Shown piece after piece: positions 1-7,711 of a stretch of DNA of 64,000 bases. The notes below the pieces were generated by a model. The model was not told the DNA's origin. It ran no database searches and saw only the letters and a program-made list of their open reading frames with translations. Each line of letters begins with the position of its first letter. The stretch's first letter is position 1. The stretch is taken from NCBI GenBank assembly GCA_000696115.1, contig JJOH01000092.1:1-64000 (forward strand). Direction: 5' to 3'. Source of the DNA: Streptomyces olindensis (lineage in GTDB: Bacteria > Actinomycetota > Actinomycetes > Streptomycetales > Streptomycetaceae). The translations under genes were made by a program, and so were the position numbers.

Positions 1-196
1 CCCCGTGGCCCAGACCCCGGCGCCGGTCCCTGCTCCGGCGCCGGCTCCCGCGCCGTTCAGCGGGCCGACGCCGCCCGGCGTGCCCGCCCGGGGCGGGCTC
101 ACCGCCGCGCAGGTCCGGGGGACCAACGGGTTGTCGCCCGCGCCGGCCACGGGGTGGCCCGCGGCGCAGAGTTGGCCCAACGCGGCGACCGGGTGA
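1..196 (+). CDS. 3' end of an unidentified Pro/Ala-rich protein (partial)
   Basis: The reading frame is open from the first bases of the window and ends at a TGA at 194-196, so this is probably the carboxy-terminal end of a gene that starts outside. The visible 64 residues begin with alternating Pro-Ala dipeptides, as in wall-spanning linkers or disordered tails of actinomycete proteins, and then a Gly/Pro/Ala-rich stretch without recognisable domain. It converges on the arabinanase operon, with a strong hairpin in between. No function can be assigned. A GTG at position 5 could in theory start a tiny independent gene, but no ribosome site can be judged there. Confidence 0.45.
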   Translation, partial: PVAQTPAPVPAPAPAPAPFSGPTPPGVPARGGLTAAQVRGTNGLSPAPATGWPAAQSWPNAATG

Positions 197-239
197 CAGC
201 GCGGTGCCTTCTCGCCGTGGACGGTTCGTGTAAGTGGGC

Positions 240-283
240 GGGCGCGGGGTTCGTCGTGGCTTGTCACGCAGTTCCCCGCGCCC
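240..283. terminator. Bidirectional hairpin between convergent genes
   Basis: A perfect 10-bp inverted repeat, GGGCGCGGGG at 240-249 and CCCCGCGCCC at 274-283, encloses a 24-nt loop. It sits between the end of the Pro-rich gene and the stop of the CBM13-bearing arabinanase on the other strand, where it could terminate both transcripts. Its stem and loop (containing a GTGGCTTGTCACGC core) resemble a repeat family commonly found between Streptomyces genes; that likeness is from memory. No U-tract follows, as is usual in high-GC actinomycetes. Confidence 0.65.
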
Positions 284-292
284 CTAGGGGTG

Positions 293-1729
293 CTAGACCG
301 CCGTCAGTTTCCACTGCTGGCAGGTGTTGTTGAGCCATGACCACTGGCGTACGTCGGCGCTGTCGGCCGTGGAGCAGTTGGCGACGTCGGCGACCTTGCC
401 CGTGGCCTGGTTGGTGATGCGGACGTAACCGCCGTCCGTGGCCACGAAACGGAACCGCTGGCAGGTGTTGTTCAGCCACGACCACTGGCGGAGGTCGGCG
501 CCGTCGGCGGAGGAGCAGTCGGCGGTGTCGAGGACCTTGCCGGTGGCGACGTTGACCAGGCGGTGGGTGTCGTCGCCGAGGTCCTCCAGGCGCCAGCGCT
601 GGTTGGCGTTGCCGTTGCAGGTGTACTGCGCGACGTTGGCGCCGTCGGCCGCCGAACCGCCCGCCACGTCCAGGCACTTGCCGCTGTTGCGGTTGGTGAC
701 GGTGTAGGTGGTCGAGGCGGAGGCCGGCTCGCCGGAGGGCCCGGCGGGGGAGGCGCCCAACCGTACCGGTGTGCCGAAGTTCGGTGTGCCGTCGGAGTTC
801 CAGGTGAACTTCTGGGCCCGGGTCGTGCGGCCGTTGTCGCAGCCCTCGGAGGCCGAGTCGTTGGCGTGGTAGACGATCCAGTTCTCACGGCCGTCGGGTG
901 AGGTGAAGAAGCCGTTGTGGCCGGGCCCGTACACCCCGTTGGCGTCGCTGCGCTGGAAGACGGGCGTGGACTTCTTCGTCCAGGACGAGGCGGAGAGCGG
1001 GTCGGAGCCGGTCAGTTCGAGCTGGCCCAGCTTGTAGTCGGGCGTCCAGCAACCGCTGGCCGAGTAGATGAGGAAGGTGCGGCCGCCTCGCTGGAGCACC
1101 TCCGCGCCCTCGTTGACGGTGCCGCCCTGGCGTTCCCAGGCGTACGTCGGTGTCGAGATGGTCGAGTAGGCGCCGCTGACGGTGTACGGGTTGGACATCG
1201 GGGCGATGACGAGGTTCTGCGTGCCGCCCGTGATGGCGCTGCCCAGCATGTACAGCCGGCCGCCCACGTTCATCACGCTCGGGTCCAGCATCCACGCGTT
1301 GCTGAGCTGTCCCTTGTACGTGTACGGCCCCATGGGGTCGGACCCGGCGCTCTCCAGCACGTGGCTGCGCTGGGTCGGGTTGTAGTCGGACACGTTCTGC
1401 CCGGCGACGTAGTACAGGTACCAGCGGCCGTTGAGGAAGTGCAGCTCGGGCGCCCAGATGTTGCAGCAGCGGGAGGCGGCGTCGCCCTTCCAGACCTGCA
1501 CGCTGGGCGCGGTGGCGAGTCCGGCCAGGGTGGCGGACTTGCGGATGGTGATGACGTCGGTCCAACTCGTCGTCACCATGTAGTAGTTGCCGTCGTGGTA
1601 CGAGATCCAGGGGTCGGCGCCCTTGACGGACTTGACGGGGTTGGTGAAAGAGGCGGCGCTCGCGGAGGGCTGGCCGAGGCCGATGGCGAGCAGCAGGGCC
1701 GCCAGCAGGGTCAGTAGGCGACGGGCCAT
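293..1729 (-). CDS. Secreted GH43 arabinofuranosidase/arabinanase with ricin-type CBM13
   Basis: A 478-residue exported enzyme of glycoside hydrolase family 43. Residues 1-26 form a Sec signal peptide (RR, a Leu/Ala core, then ASA). The catalytic five-bladed propeller spans about 35-320, with the expected acids: Asp39 in ADPW, Asp149 in MLDPS and the proton donor Glu207 in NEGAE. Residues about 345-478 are a CBM13 beta-trefoil with three related units ending in QRW, QRF and QQW. The enzyme should release arabinose from arabinan or arabinoxylan side chains outside the cell; exo-1,5-alpha-L-arabinofuranosidase is the likeliest activity, but GH43 specificity cannot be fixed by eye. The ATG lies 19 nt inside the preceding GH43 gene, so the pair is translationally coupled and shares its promoter. 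Confidence 0.85.
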   Translation of the reverse strand: MARRLLTLLAALLLAIGLGQPSASAASFTNPVKSVKGADPWISYHDGNYYMVTTSWTDVITIRKSATLAGLATAPSVQVWKGDAASRCCNIWAPELHFLNGRWYLYYVAGQNVSDYNPTQRSHVLESAGSDPMGPYTYKGQLSNAWMLDPSVMNVGGRLYMLGSAITGGTQNLVIAPMSNPYTVSGAYSTISTPTYAWERQGGTVNEGAEVLQRGGRTFLIYSASGCWTPDYKLGQLELTGSDPLSASSWTKKSTPVFQRSDANGVYGPGHNGFFTSPDGRENWIVYHANDSASEGCDNGRTTRAQKFTWNSDGTPNFGTPVRLGASPAGPSGEPASASTTYTVTNRNSGKCLDVAGGSAADGANVAQYTCNGNANQRWRLEDLGDDTHRLVNVATGKVLDTADCSSADGADLRQWSWLNNTCQRFRFVATDGGYVRITNQATGKVADVANCSTADSADVRQWSWLNNTCQQWKLTAV

Positions 1730-2706
1730 CCGCTGCTCCAGTTCAGGAGGTTGACGCCGAGCTTGGGCGTGCCGTTGTCGTTGCCGTCGTAGTAGTGGTA
1801 GACGATCAGGTCGCCGTCGACGTCCTTCAGGATCGACTGGCCGCCGGGGCCGATGACGCTGCCGTGCGACTCCAGGACGGGCGTGCCGCCGTTGTTCATC
1901 AGGTCGACGCCGTTCTTGTCGCGGTAGGGCCCGGTGACGCTGGAGGCGCGTCCGACCTTCACCTTGTACGTCGAGCTGGTGCCGTTGCAGCAGGTGTCGT
2001 ACGAGGCGAAGAGGTAGTAGTAGCCGCCCCGCTTCACGATGAAGGGCGCCTCGACGGCCTTGGTCCCGGTGGGGCGGGAGGCGAGCGAGTACCGGGTGGT
2101 GTTGGAGCCGAGCTGCTTCCCGGTGGACGGATTGATCTGGATCATCTTGAGCCCGGTCCACCAACTGCCGAACGACAGCCACCACTTGCCGTCGTCGTTC
2201 ACGAAGAGGTTCGGGTCGATGGCGTTGAAGTCGCTGGAGGAGTTCGAGGTGTAGACGGTGCCCTGGTCGGTCCAGCTGCCCGGCTGGCCGGTGCTGGAGG
2301 TCGCCAGGCCGATGGCGGAGGTGTTCGAGCCGAACTTGGAGACGGAGTAGTACATCAGGTACTTGCCGCCCTGGTACGAGATGTCCGGCGCCCAGGCCTC
2401 CGGGACGGACGAGTAGTTCCGCCACCAGCTCGGCCTGCTGGAGAAGGCGTCGGCGCCGTTTCTGAAGGCGGTGCGGTCGCTGCTGGTCTTGCTGGCGATG
2501 CCGCCGCCGGTGGCGTAGAGCAGGTACTGGCCGGACGAGGTGCGGATCATCGACGGGTCGTGGGTGACGACGTCGCCGGTGACGCGACCGGGGTTGGGGT
2601 ACGCCGACGCCGTGCTCGGGATCAGGGCGAGCAACGCTGCGGTGGGGAGGGCGAGCAGGGCGGTTCGCCTGCGGAGGGGGCGGGGCGTGCGGGGGCTGCG
2701 GCTCAT
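1711..2706 (-). CDS. Secreted arabinan endo-1,5-alpha-L-arabinosidase (GH43)
   Basis: A 331-residue GH43 enzyme that should cut internal alpha-1,5 links of arabinan outside the cell. Signal peptide at 1-35 (arginine-rich start, hydrophobic core, ASA cut site), then a propeller domain for the rest of the chain. Catalytic acids are visible as Asp50 (THDPS), Asp164 (AIDPN) and Glu219 (AVEAP). The start chosen is the ATG at 2706, preceded by AAGGAGGA at ideal distance; a longer reading frame upstream runs through the promoter. It is first in a two-gene operon with the CBM13-bearing GH43 enzyme. It is a clear paralogue of the GH43 protein at 16182-17150, sharing the WWTG and YYLFASYD blocks, and its promoter is nearly the same as that of the transporter operon. 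Confidence 0.88.
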   Translation of the reverse strand: MSRSPRTPRPLRRRTALLALPTAALLALIPSTASAYPNPGRVTGDVVTHDPSMIRTSSGQYLLYATGGGIASKTSSDRTAFRNGADAFSSRPSWWRNYSSVPEAWAPDISYQGGKYLMYYSVSKFGSNTSAIGLATSSTGQPGSWTDQGTVYTSNSSSDFNAIDPNLFVNDDGKWWLSFGSWWTGLKMIQINPSTGKQLGSNTTRYSLASRPTGTKAVEAPFIVKRGGYYYLFASYDTCCNGTSSTYKVKVGRASSVTGPYRDKNGVDLMNNGGTPVLESHGSVIGPGGQSILKDVDGDLIVYHYYDGNDNGTPKLGVNLLNWSSGWPVAY

Positions 2707-2740
2707 GCGGGTCCTCCTTGCGGTGGGGGTGACAACGCCG

Positions 2741-2810
2741 TCCGACATCTCGAACAGCGATCGCAAGTTCGAACGGACCGTAGAATCGAACCCCTTGCGC
2801 GTCAATGGTC
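2741..2810 (-). promoter_or_regulatory. Promoter/operator of the arabinanase operon, copy 1 of a shared element
   Basis: Read on the minus strand, TTGACG (2805-2800) and TACGGT (2782-2777) are separated by exactly 17 bp, a good vegetative promoter. Downstream of the -10 lie TTCGAACTTGCGATCG and a TTCGAGATGTCGGA box. About 57 of the 70 positions match the element at 20301-20370 upstream of the arabinose-type ABC transporter, including all spacings. The dyad-like boxes overlapping and following the -10 would suit a repressor, so both operons are probably one regulon. Predicted 5' leader about 60 nt. Confidence 0.75.
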
Positions 2811-2826
2811 CGCGCAGCACCTGTCG

Positions 2827-3306
2827 TCAAGCGCCGGTTTCGCCGCGCAGCGCCAACCACCCCGGCACGTCGACCTCGGCACGCACGGTCTTGCCCAGGG
2901 GCTCACGGTCGAGCACCTCCCAGCGGTCGGCGAGCGCGTCGACCAGGACGAAGCCCCGGCCGCGCTCGTCGAGGGGGCGAGGCGGTCGTACGGCACCCCT
3001 GGCGGGCGGATACGGCGGCCCGCTGCGGGTGTCGGCCACCTCCACCCGCACGCTGCCCGTGACGAGCGCCAGCCGCAGCTCGAAGTCCCGCCCGGGCACG
3101 CGCCCGTGGGTCACGGCATTGGCCGCCAATTCGGCCACAATCGCGCCGACCGCGTCGGAAACGTCCGTCCCGTAGGGGATGCCCCAGCTGTGCAACTGGT
3201 TCAGCGTGAGGCTGCGGGCGAGGCGGGCACCGCGCGGGGTGGAACTGAGTCGCTGCCTGAACACACGTACGGTAACCGGTTTTTGGGAGAGAAACTGTGG
3301 CGTCAT
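2827..3306 (-). CDS. RsbW-like ATP-binding regulatory protein (HATPase_c)
   Basis: A 159-residue protein of the GHKL ATPase fold used by anti-sigma factor kinases. The N box is visible as VAELAANAVTHG (about residues 58-69) and the G1 region as VEVADTRSG (about 88-96); a G2-like RGRGFVLVDALAD follows at about 115-127. It is divergently transcribed from an XRE/DUF5753 regulator and a DUF397 gene, the usual company of WhiJ-type developmental clusters, where such ATPases are thought to modulate the regulators. Start at the ATG at 3306; the longer upstream frame runs antisense through the regulator. A 27-bp perfect palindrome sits between the divergent starts. Partner protein unknown. Confidence 0.8.
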   Translation of the reverse strand: MTPQFLSQKPVTVRVFRQRLSSTPRGARLARSLTLNQLHSWGIPYGTDVSDAVGAIVAELAANAVTHGRVPGRDFELRLALVTGSVRVEVADTRSGPPYPPARGAVRPPRPLDERGRGFVLVDALADRWEVLDREPLGKTVRAEVDVPGWLALRGETGA

Positions 3307-3350
3307 GCGCCCAATCTGGCGGCCGGGAAGGGCGATTCTCCAGGCTGACG

Positions 3351-3377
3351 CCGCGTACGCTGCGGCAGCGTACGCGG
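3351..3377. promoter_or_regulatory. 27-bp perfect palindrome in the WhiJ-type divergent intergenic region
   Basis: CCGCGTACGCTGC (3351-3363) and its exact reverse complement (3365-3377) flank a single central G. It lies between the divergent ATPase gene (start 3306) and XRE gene (start 3437), 45 nt and 60 nt away. An arm length of 13 bp without mismatch is far beyond chance here and marks a dimeric regulator site, most plausibly for the adjacent XRE protein. Confidence 0.7.
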
Positions 3378-3436
3378 TCACGGACTGGACAGTACCGGTG
3401 ACTAGCCGTAACCCTGCCTGCGGGAGGTGACCGACG

Positions 3437-4279
3437 GTGGTCGATGGCGTGGTGGGGACGAACACGGGTGGCGAGCCGGAGTCGTCGGACAGTCTGCGGA
3501 CGTTCGGAGCGGTGGTCCAGGGCTTGCGCGAGCACGCGGGGTTGAGCAGGGAGGAGTTCGGGGAGCTGGTGCGGTTCTCCAAACACACGGTGGCATCGGT
3601 GGAGTTGGGTCGGCGGATGCCGGATGCCGAGTTCGTGCAGCGCGCGGAGGAGGTGTTCGGGAGGACGGGGGCGTTGCAGAGGGCGGCGGGGTGCCTGGAG
3701 CGGCAGCCGGGGTTGGCGGCTTGGTTTCGGCGGTGGGCTCGGTTGGAGCAGGTGGCGATCACTCTGTATACGTACGAGTGCCGTCTGATCCCGGGTTTGT
3801 TGCAGACCGAGGCATACGCACGGACGCTGTTCACCAACCAGCTTCCGCCGCTGGACGACGAGCAGATCGAGGCCCAGTGGGCGGCACGGGCGGAGCGACA
3901 ACGGCTGCTCAGGGGTCGGCCGAACACTGCCTTCAGCTTCCTGCTGGAGGAGCACCTGTTCCGACGACGCATGGGCGGGGTCGAGGTCACGAGGGAACTG
4001 ATCGACCACGTACTGGACCTCGCCCAGCTGCGAAACATCGAACTCCAGATCATGCCTACGGAGCAGGAGACGCATGCGGGACTGGATGGCTCCATGCAAC
4101 TGCTGGAAACGCCGGAGAACAGGTGGTTCGCCTACTGCGAGGCGCAGCGGGGCGGCCTCTTCATGTCCGACCCGAAAGAGCTCAGCGTTCTTCAGAGGCG
4201 CTATGCCAGGATGCGGTCACAGGCTCTGACCCTCACAGACTCCGTGGGCCTGTTGCAGCAGATGCGAGGAGAGCTATGA
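3437..4279 (+). CDS. XRE-family regulator with DUF5753 (WhiJ/Scr1-like)
   Basis: A 280-residue transcription regulator. Residues about 20-75 form a lambda-repressor-type helix-turn-helix (LRTFGAVVQGLREHAGLS, then SKHTVASVELGRR). The rest is the DUF5753 sensor-like domain, recognisable from VAITLYTYECRLIPGLLQ, TEAYAR, and the terminal Arg/Leu-rich helix. Members in Streptomyces act in development and antibiotic control, typically with a cognate DUF397 protein encoded directly downstream, as here (ATGA overlap). The GTG start at 3437 has GGGAGGTGA six nucleotides upstream. It probably binds the palindrome at 3351-3377. Whether it works as an antitoxin-like partner of the DUF397 protein, as proposed for some relatives, cannot be told from sequence. 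Confidence 0.85.
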   Translation: MVDGVVGTNTGGEPESSDSLRTFGAVVQGLREHAGLSREEFGELVRFSKHTVASVELGRRMPDAEFVQRAEEVFGRTGALQRAAGCLERQPGLAAWFRRWARLEQVAITLYTYECRLIPGLLQTEAYARTLFTNQLPPLDDEQIEAQWAARAERQRLLRGRPNTAFSFLLEEHLFRRRMGGVEVTRELIDHVLDLAQLRNIELQIMPTEQETHAGLDGSMQLLETPENRWFAYCEAQRGGLFMSDPKELSVLQRRYARMRSQALTLTDSVGLLQQMRGEL

Positions 4280-4458
4280 GCACATCCGACCTGACCTGGC
4301 GCAAGTCCAGCCACAGCAGCGGCGGCGACGGCGACTGCGTCGAGATAGCGACTTGCCCGGACACGATCCACATCCGGGACTCGAAGAACCGTCAGGGTCC
4401 TGAACTGCACCTCTCCCCCACCGCCTGGTCCGCCTTCCTCACACACGCCGCCAAGTAA
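4276..4458 (+). CDS. DUF397 small protein (partner of the XRE regulator)
   Basis: A 60-residue protein with the full DUF397 signature: W-RKSSHSS near the start, GDCVEIA in the middle, IHIRDSKN and a closing LSPTAWSAFL. The ATG overlaps the stop of the regulator (ATGA at 4276-4279), so the two are co-translated. Such proteins are paired with XRE/DUF5753 regulators throughout Streptomyces and are thought to bind or titrate them. No enzymatic residues are evident. The following 184 nt up to the EACC1 gene contain an imperfect palindrome GCGTACGAACGTATGC at 4536-4551 but no obvious gene. Confidence 0.85.
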   Translation: MSTSDLTWRKSSHSSGGDGDCVEIATCPDTIHIRDSKNRQGPELHLSPTAWSAFLTHAAK

Positions 4459-4642
4459 CTGCCCCCAACAGCACTGCGATGGCACCACCCGTCGGCGCGT
4501 GTTCGCGAGCGTGTGCGCGGTGGCGGCGCCCCGGGGCGTACGAACGTATGCTTGGGAGTGGAGCAACCTCCGTACCGCGCGAGGAGGTTGACCCCGTTTC
4601 GATCCCACCGTGACCCGACCCGGCAGGGGGCGAAGGAAGGGC

Positions 4643-5104
4643 ATGGACGTCAGACTTCGGCTGCCCGAGGATCCCGACGGCGGCGAACTCAAGCAGCTCT
4701 ACGACTGGTTGATCAGGGACCGCGAACTGCGCCTCCATGCCGACATCGCGCTGTGTGCAGAGCATGGCGCGGACGAAGGCGTGGACGATGAGGACGAAAC
4801 CTCCGACACCACCATGGGTGACCTCGTCGACATCCTGGCGCTCGCCCTCGACACCGGGTTCCAGATGGCCTCTCTGGGCATCGCGATCCTCGCCTGGCGG
4901 CGGGCCCAGCGGCCACGGTCGTCCGTGGTCGTCGAACGCGACGGCACCCGCATGACCCTGTCGGCAGGTGCCGACCCGGAGGACGTGGAGGCGTTCCTGC
5001 GGGCCCTGGAGAGGCTGGACGGGACATCGTCGTACCGTCCTGGCGACCCCGATGGCGCCGACCGTCACCCCGACGACCAGCCGCCCGAAGGCGACCGCCG
5101 GTGA
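4643..5104 (+). CDS. EACC1-family effector-associated membrane adaptor
   Basis: A 153-residue protein with the layout of effector-associated constant component 1: an N-terminal beta-alpha unit (MDVRLRLPEDPDG ... LYDWLIRDRELR), an acidic linker, one central hydrophobic helix (about 58-85, containing LALALDTGFQMASLGIAILAW), and a C-terminal unit SVVVERDGTRMTLSAG followed by an amphipathic helix EDVEAFLRALERL. In the established view (comparative genomics of NTP-dependent conflict systems) EACC1 proteins are constant partners of variable effectors such as caspases or trypsins. It is coupled by a GTGA overlap to the caspase gene. Start: ATG 4643 behind GAAGGAAGG; the longer frame starting at 4610 has no better ribosome site. 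Function is inferred from context, not shown. Confidence 0.75.
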   Translation: MDVRLRLPEDPDGGELKQLYDWLIRDRELRLHADIALCAEHGADEGVDDEDETSDTTMGDLVDILALALDTGFQMASLGIAILAWRRAQRPRSSVVVERDGTRMTLSAGADPEDVEAFLRALERLDGTSSYRPGDPDGADRHPDDQPPEGDRR

Positions 5105-6984
5105 CCGGCCCTCTCCCCGACCCGCACGCCTCCGCCGCCGTTCTCATCGGCGTCAGCTCCTACCGGCACATGCCGAAGCTGCCGACCGTGGCGAACAACC
5201 TGACGCGGCTGAAGGAGGCGCTGACGGACCGGAGCATCTGGGGCCTGCCCGCGGCACGGTGCGTCACCGTGCCCGACCCGACGAAGGCGGACGAGCTGAT
5301 CGACCCGGTCGTCGACGCGGCCGGGGCGGAGACCAGGGACACGCTGATCGTCTACTACGCCGGGCACGGCTTCCTGGACCGGCACGGCGCGCTGCGGCTG
5401 GCCATGGTCGGGTCGCGGGAGGACCGCCGGCACACGGGGGTGCTGTACAGCGAGTTGCGGGAGGCGATCCTGGAGCACAGCCGGGCCCGTCGCCGCGTCA
5501 TCATCCTGGACTGCTGCTACAGCGGACGCGCTGTCGGCGACATGGCCGGCCCGGTGACCTCGCTGCGGACGGTGGCGGCACCGGGCATGGCCGACAGTTA
5601 TCTGCTGACGTCCGCCGAGGCGAACGCCAAGGCGCTCGCGCCCCGCAAGGAGGAGTGCACGGCGTTCACGGGCGAGTTCGTGCGCGTGCTGCGGCAGGGG
5701 ATCCCGGGCACGGACGGGCAGAAGGCCGCGCCGTACCTGAGCCTGGACATGATCTACCAGCAGGTCCAGGACGCTCTGGAGCGCCGGGGACGTCCCAGAC
5801 CCCAGCAGCAGGACAACGGCCGGATCAGCCGGCTGCCCTTCGTCCGCAACCTCGCCGCCCCGCTGCTCTCCACCTCTCCCCCGCCGCCCCCGCCCTGGCG
5901 GCGGTACGTCGCCGCCGCCCTCGCCACGGCCGTCGTACCGGGCGTGACGCTGGCCGCGGACAGCGGCAGGATCCCGTCCGACGTCTGTTCGCCGCGAGCC
6001 TCGCTGCTCGGCTTCTCCGACGCACTGGACAAGGCGCGATTCCAGGGGCAGCAGATCCACGGCCTGTCCTCGCTCGCCCTGACCGGACCCTCGACCGCGC
6101 TGTCGCTGAGCGACAGCGCGCAGCCCGTGCTGTACACCCTGTCGCTCGGCGAACCGGGCGGGAAGCCCACACCCCGGCCCGCAGCGATGACGCGCCTCAC
6201 CGACCGCGGGGGCCGCGCCTTCGGCCCGCAGGACTTCGACGGCGAGGCCATCGCCCTGGAAGAGAACCGCAGCACCGTCCTGGTGGCCTCCGAAGCCGGG
6301 CCGTCCGTCAGCCGCTTCGACCTCACGACCGGCGAGAAACTGGCGGACTTCCCGGTGCCGGAACGTTTCCGGACCGCGCCGGACGGCCAGACGACGACGA
6401 ACTCCATCTTCGAGTCGCTGGCCCTCACCCCGGACGGCCGTCACCTCTACGTCGGCCTGGAGGCCCCGCTCAGCCGCGACGGCACGCACCAGGGACGCAA
6501 TCTGATCCGCGTCCTGCGCTACACCGGGCAGCCGGGCGGCCGATATTCCCTGGACGGCGAGATCGCCTACGAGACGGACTCCGGGCTGCGGCTCGCGGAC
6601 CTCGTACCGATCGGGGACGGGGAACGCTTCCTGGCTCTGGAGCGCGGCTTCGTCAAGGGACAGGGCAACAGCATCCAGGTCTACGAGACATCGTTCGCGG
6701 GGCTGCCGGACGTCACCCGGGTCCCGTCCCTGGCGGCCCAACCGGCCGGCGCCTTCGCGCCCAAACGTGAACTGGTCGACGTGGGCGGCTGCCCACCGTC
6801 CGGCGCCAGGGCCAAGGGTCCACAGAACAACCCCCTCCTCGACAACGCCGAGGGGATGGCCCTCGGCCCGCGCCTCACCGCGGGCAAGCACGAGGGCCGC
6901 CGCGCGCTGTACCTCGTGTCGGACGACAACAGCCGCGAGGACCAGACGACCCGCTTCTACACGCTCGCGGTCGACCTCTCCTGA
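5101..6984 (+). CDS. Caspase-family protease fused through a membrane segment to a phytase-like esterase domain
   Basis: A 627-residue, probably membrane-anchored protein. Residues 10-250 are a peptidase C14 (p20) domain with the catalytic His89 in YYAGHG and Cys138/139 in LDCCYSG. A Pro-rich linker at 257-266 leads to a hydrophobic stretch (about 269-287). The region from about 300 to 627 resembles the 'esterase-like activity of phytase' propeller: GLSSLALTG, DGEAIALEE, ESLALTPDGRHLYVGLE, RVLRY and NAEGMALGP are its typical strands. It starts with GTG overlapping the EACC1 stop. A cytosolic protease with an extracytoplasmic sensor or hydrolase is the simplest reading. EACC1-associated caspases are regarded as suicide effectors in biological conflict; trigger and substrate are unknown here. 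Confidence 0.8.
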   Translation: MTGPLPDPHASAAVLIGVSSYRHMPKLPTVANNLTRLKEALTDRSIWGLPAARCVTVPDPTKADELIDPVVDAAGAETRDTLIVYYAGHGFLDRHGALRLAMVGSREDRRHTGVLYSELREAILEHSRARRRVIILDCCYSGRAVGDMAGPVTSLRTVAAPGMADSYLLTSAEANAKALAPRKEECTAFTGEFVRVLRQGIPGTDGQKAAPYLSLDMIYQQVQDALERRGRPRPQQQDNGRISRLPFVRNLAAPLLSTSPPPPPPWRRYVAAALATAVVPGVTLAADSGRIPSDVCSPRASLLGFSDALDKARFQGQQIHGLSSLALTGPSTALSLSDSAQPVLYTLSLGEPGGKPTPRPAAMTRLTDRGGRAFGPQDFDGEAIALEENRSTVLVASEAGPSVSRFDLTTGEKLADFPVPERFRTAPDGQTTTNSIFESLALTPDGRHLYVGLEAPLSRDGTHQGRNLIRVLRYTGQPGGRYSLDGEIAYETDSGLRLADLVPIGDGERFLALERGFVKGQGNSIQVYETSFAGLPDVTRVPSLAAQPAGAFAPKRELVDVGGCPPSGARAKGPQNNPLLDNAEGMALGPRLTAGKHEGRRALYLVSDDNSREDQTTRFYTLAVDLS

Positions 6985-7159
6985 AACCGACCGGCCGACA
7001 GAGCGGCCCGCACCATCGACTCCACAACGGGGTTGGGGCGCCCCGCACAAAGGTCACCGATCCTTTGGGCGCCTGCGCTCGGCACGACACCGGCCAGGAA
7101 GCGGGCGGCCCTACCGGCACCCATGAGCGGGGCAGGCCGGAATCCCGTCGCCCCGTCCC

Positions 7160-7711
7160 TCACCTCCGCCCGCCGAACTCCCAGTCGTGCACCTCGACCT
7201 CGGCGTACCGCGCCCGGGTCAGCACCGCACCCGCCGCCTCCGCATCCGCAGCCCGCACGAGTGCCGCCGTACCCACCCACACGGCACCGTCGTCGGACAG
7301 CAGCGGCCCGTACGCGATCAGGTCTTCCCTCAAGTCGCCCGGCACATCGAGGTCGACACCGTCCCCCGAGCCGAACCCGAGCACGAGGTACCGCTTCCCG
7401 CCAGTCCGCCCACCGGGAAACTCCCACATGGTCCGCCCCAGCAGATTCCCCCACCGCCGCACCAGCACGTCCCGGTACGCCCCCGCCTGGTAGTTGGGCT
7501 CGTCGAAGGCGAACGCGCGGGCGGCGGCGGGATCCGGGAGGTCGACGATGTGCACACTCCCGGTGGGCGTCTCCCCATCCGCGCCGAAGGTCGGCCCACG
7601 GGCGATCAACTCCGCCTCGTACTGGTCCATATAGGCCCAGTGCGCCTCCCCCAACTCCACACGCAGCGGCAGAGAGCCGGCCCGGTCACGGTGGTAACAG
7701 AAGAACTCCAT
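7160..7711 (-). CDS. YciI-like two-domain protein
   Basis: A 183-residue protein with two ferredoxin-like YciI units. The first runs from MEFFCYHRDRAGS through RGPTFGADGETPTGSVHIVD to AFAFDEPNYQAGAYRDVLV, the second from RYLVLGFGSG through YGPLLSDDGAVWVGTAALV to the end. The pattern of 'GP...G' before a beta strand and the DEPNYQAG-type loop are typical of the YciI/DGPF family, whose biochemical role is unsettled. The ATG at 7711 lies 26 nt inside the preceding gene, indicating co-transcription. It converges on the caspase gene with a 175-nt gap holding only weak hairpins (GGGGCGCCCC at about 7036). Confidence 0.7.
   Translation of the reverse strand: MEFFCYHRDRAGSLPLRVELGEAHWAYMDQYEAELIARGPTFGADGETPTGSVHIVDLPDPAAARAFAFDEPNYQAGAYRDVLVRRWGNLLGRTMWEFPGGRTGGKRYLVLGFGSGDGVDLDVPGDLREDLIAYGPLLSDDGAVWVGTAALVRAADAEAAGAVLTRARYAEVEVHDWEFGGRR

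Noticed and set aside
293..2860. A single 855-residue minus-strand frame covering both GH43 genes
   Set aside because: Only its last 478 residues are protein-like (start 1729); the first part is an Arg/Pro-rich shadow of the other GH43 gene, which has its own strong ribosome site.
1795..3348. 517-residue plus-strand frame
   Set aside because: Antisense to the arabinanase and ATPase genes, with low-complexity Gly/Val/Arg composition typical of GC-rich shadow frames.
4536..4551. Imperfect palindrome GCGTACGAACGTATGC before the EACC1 gene
   Set aside because: One mismatch, no second copy and no clear promoter geometry; not strong enough to list as an operator.
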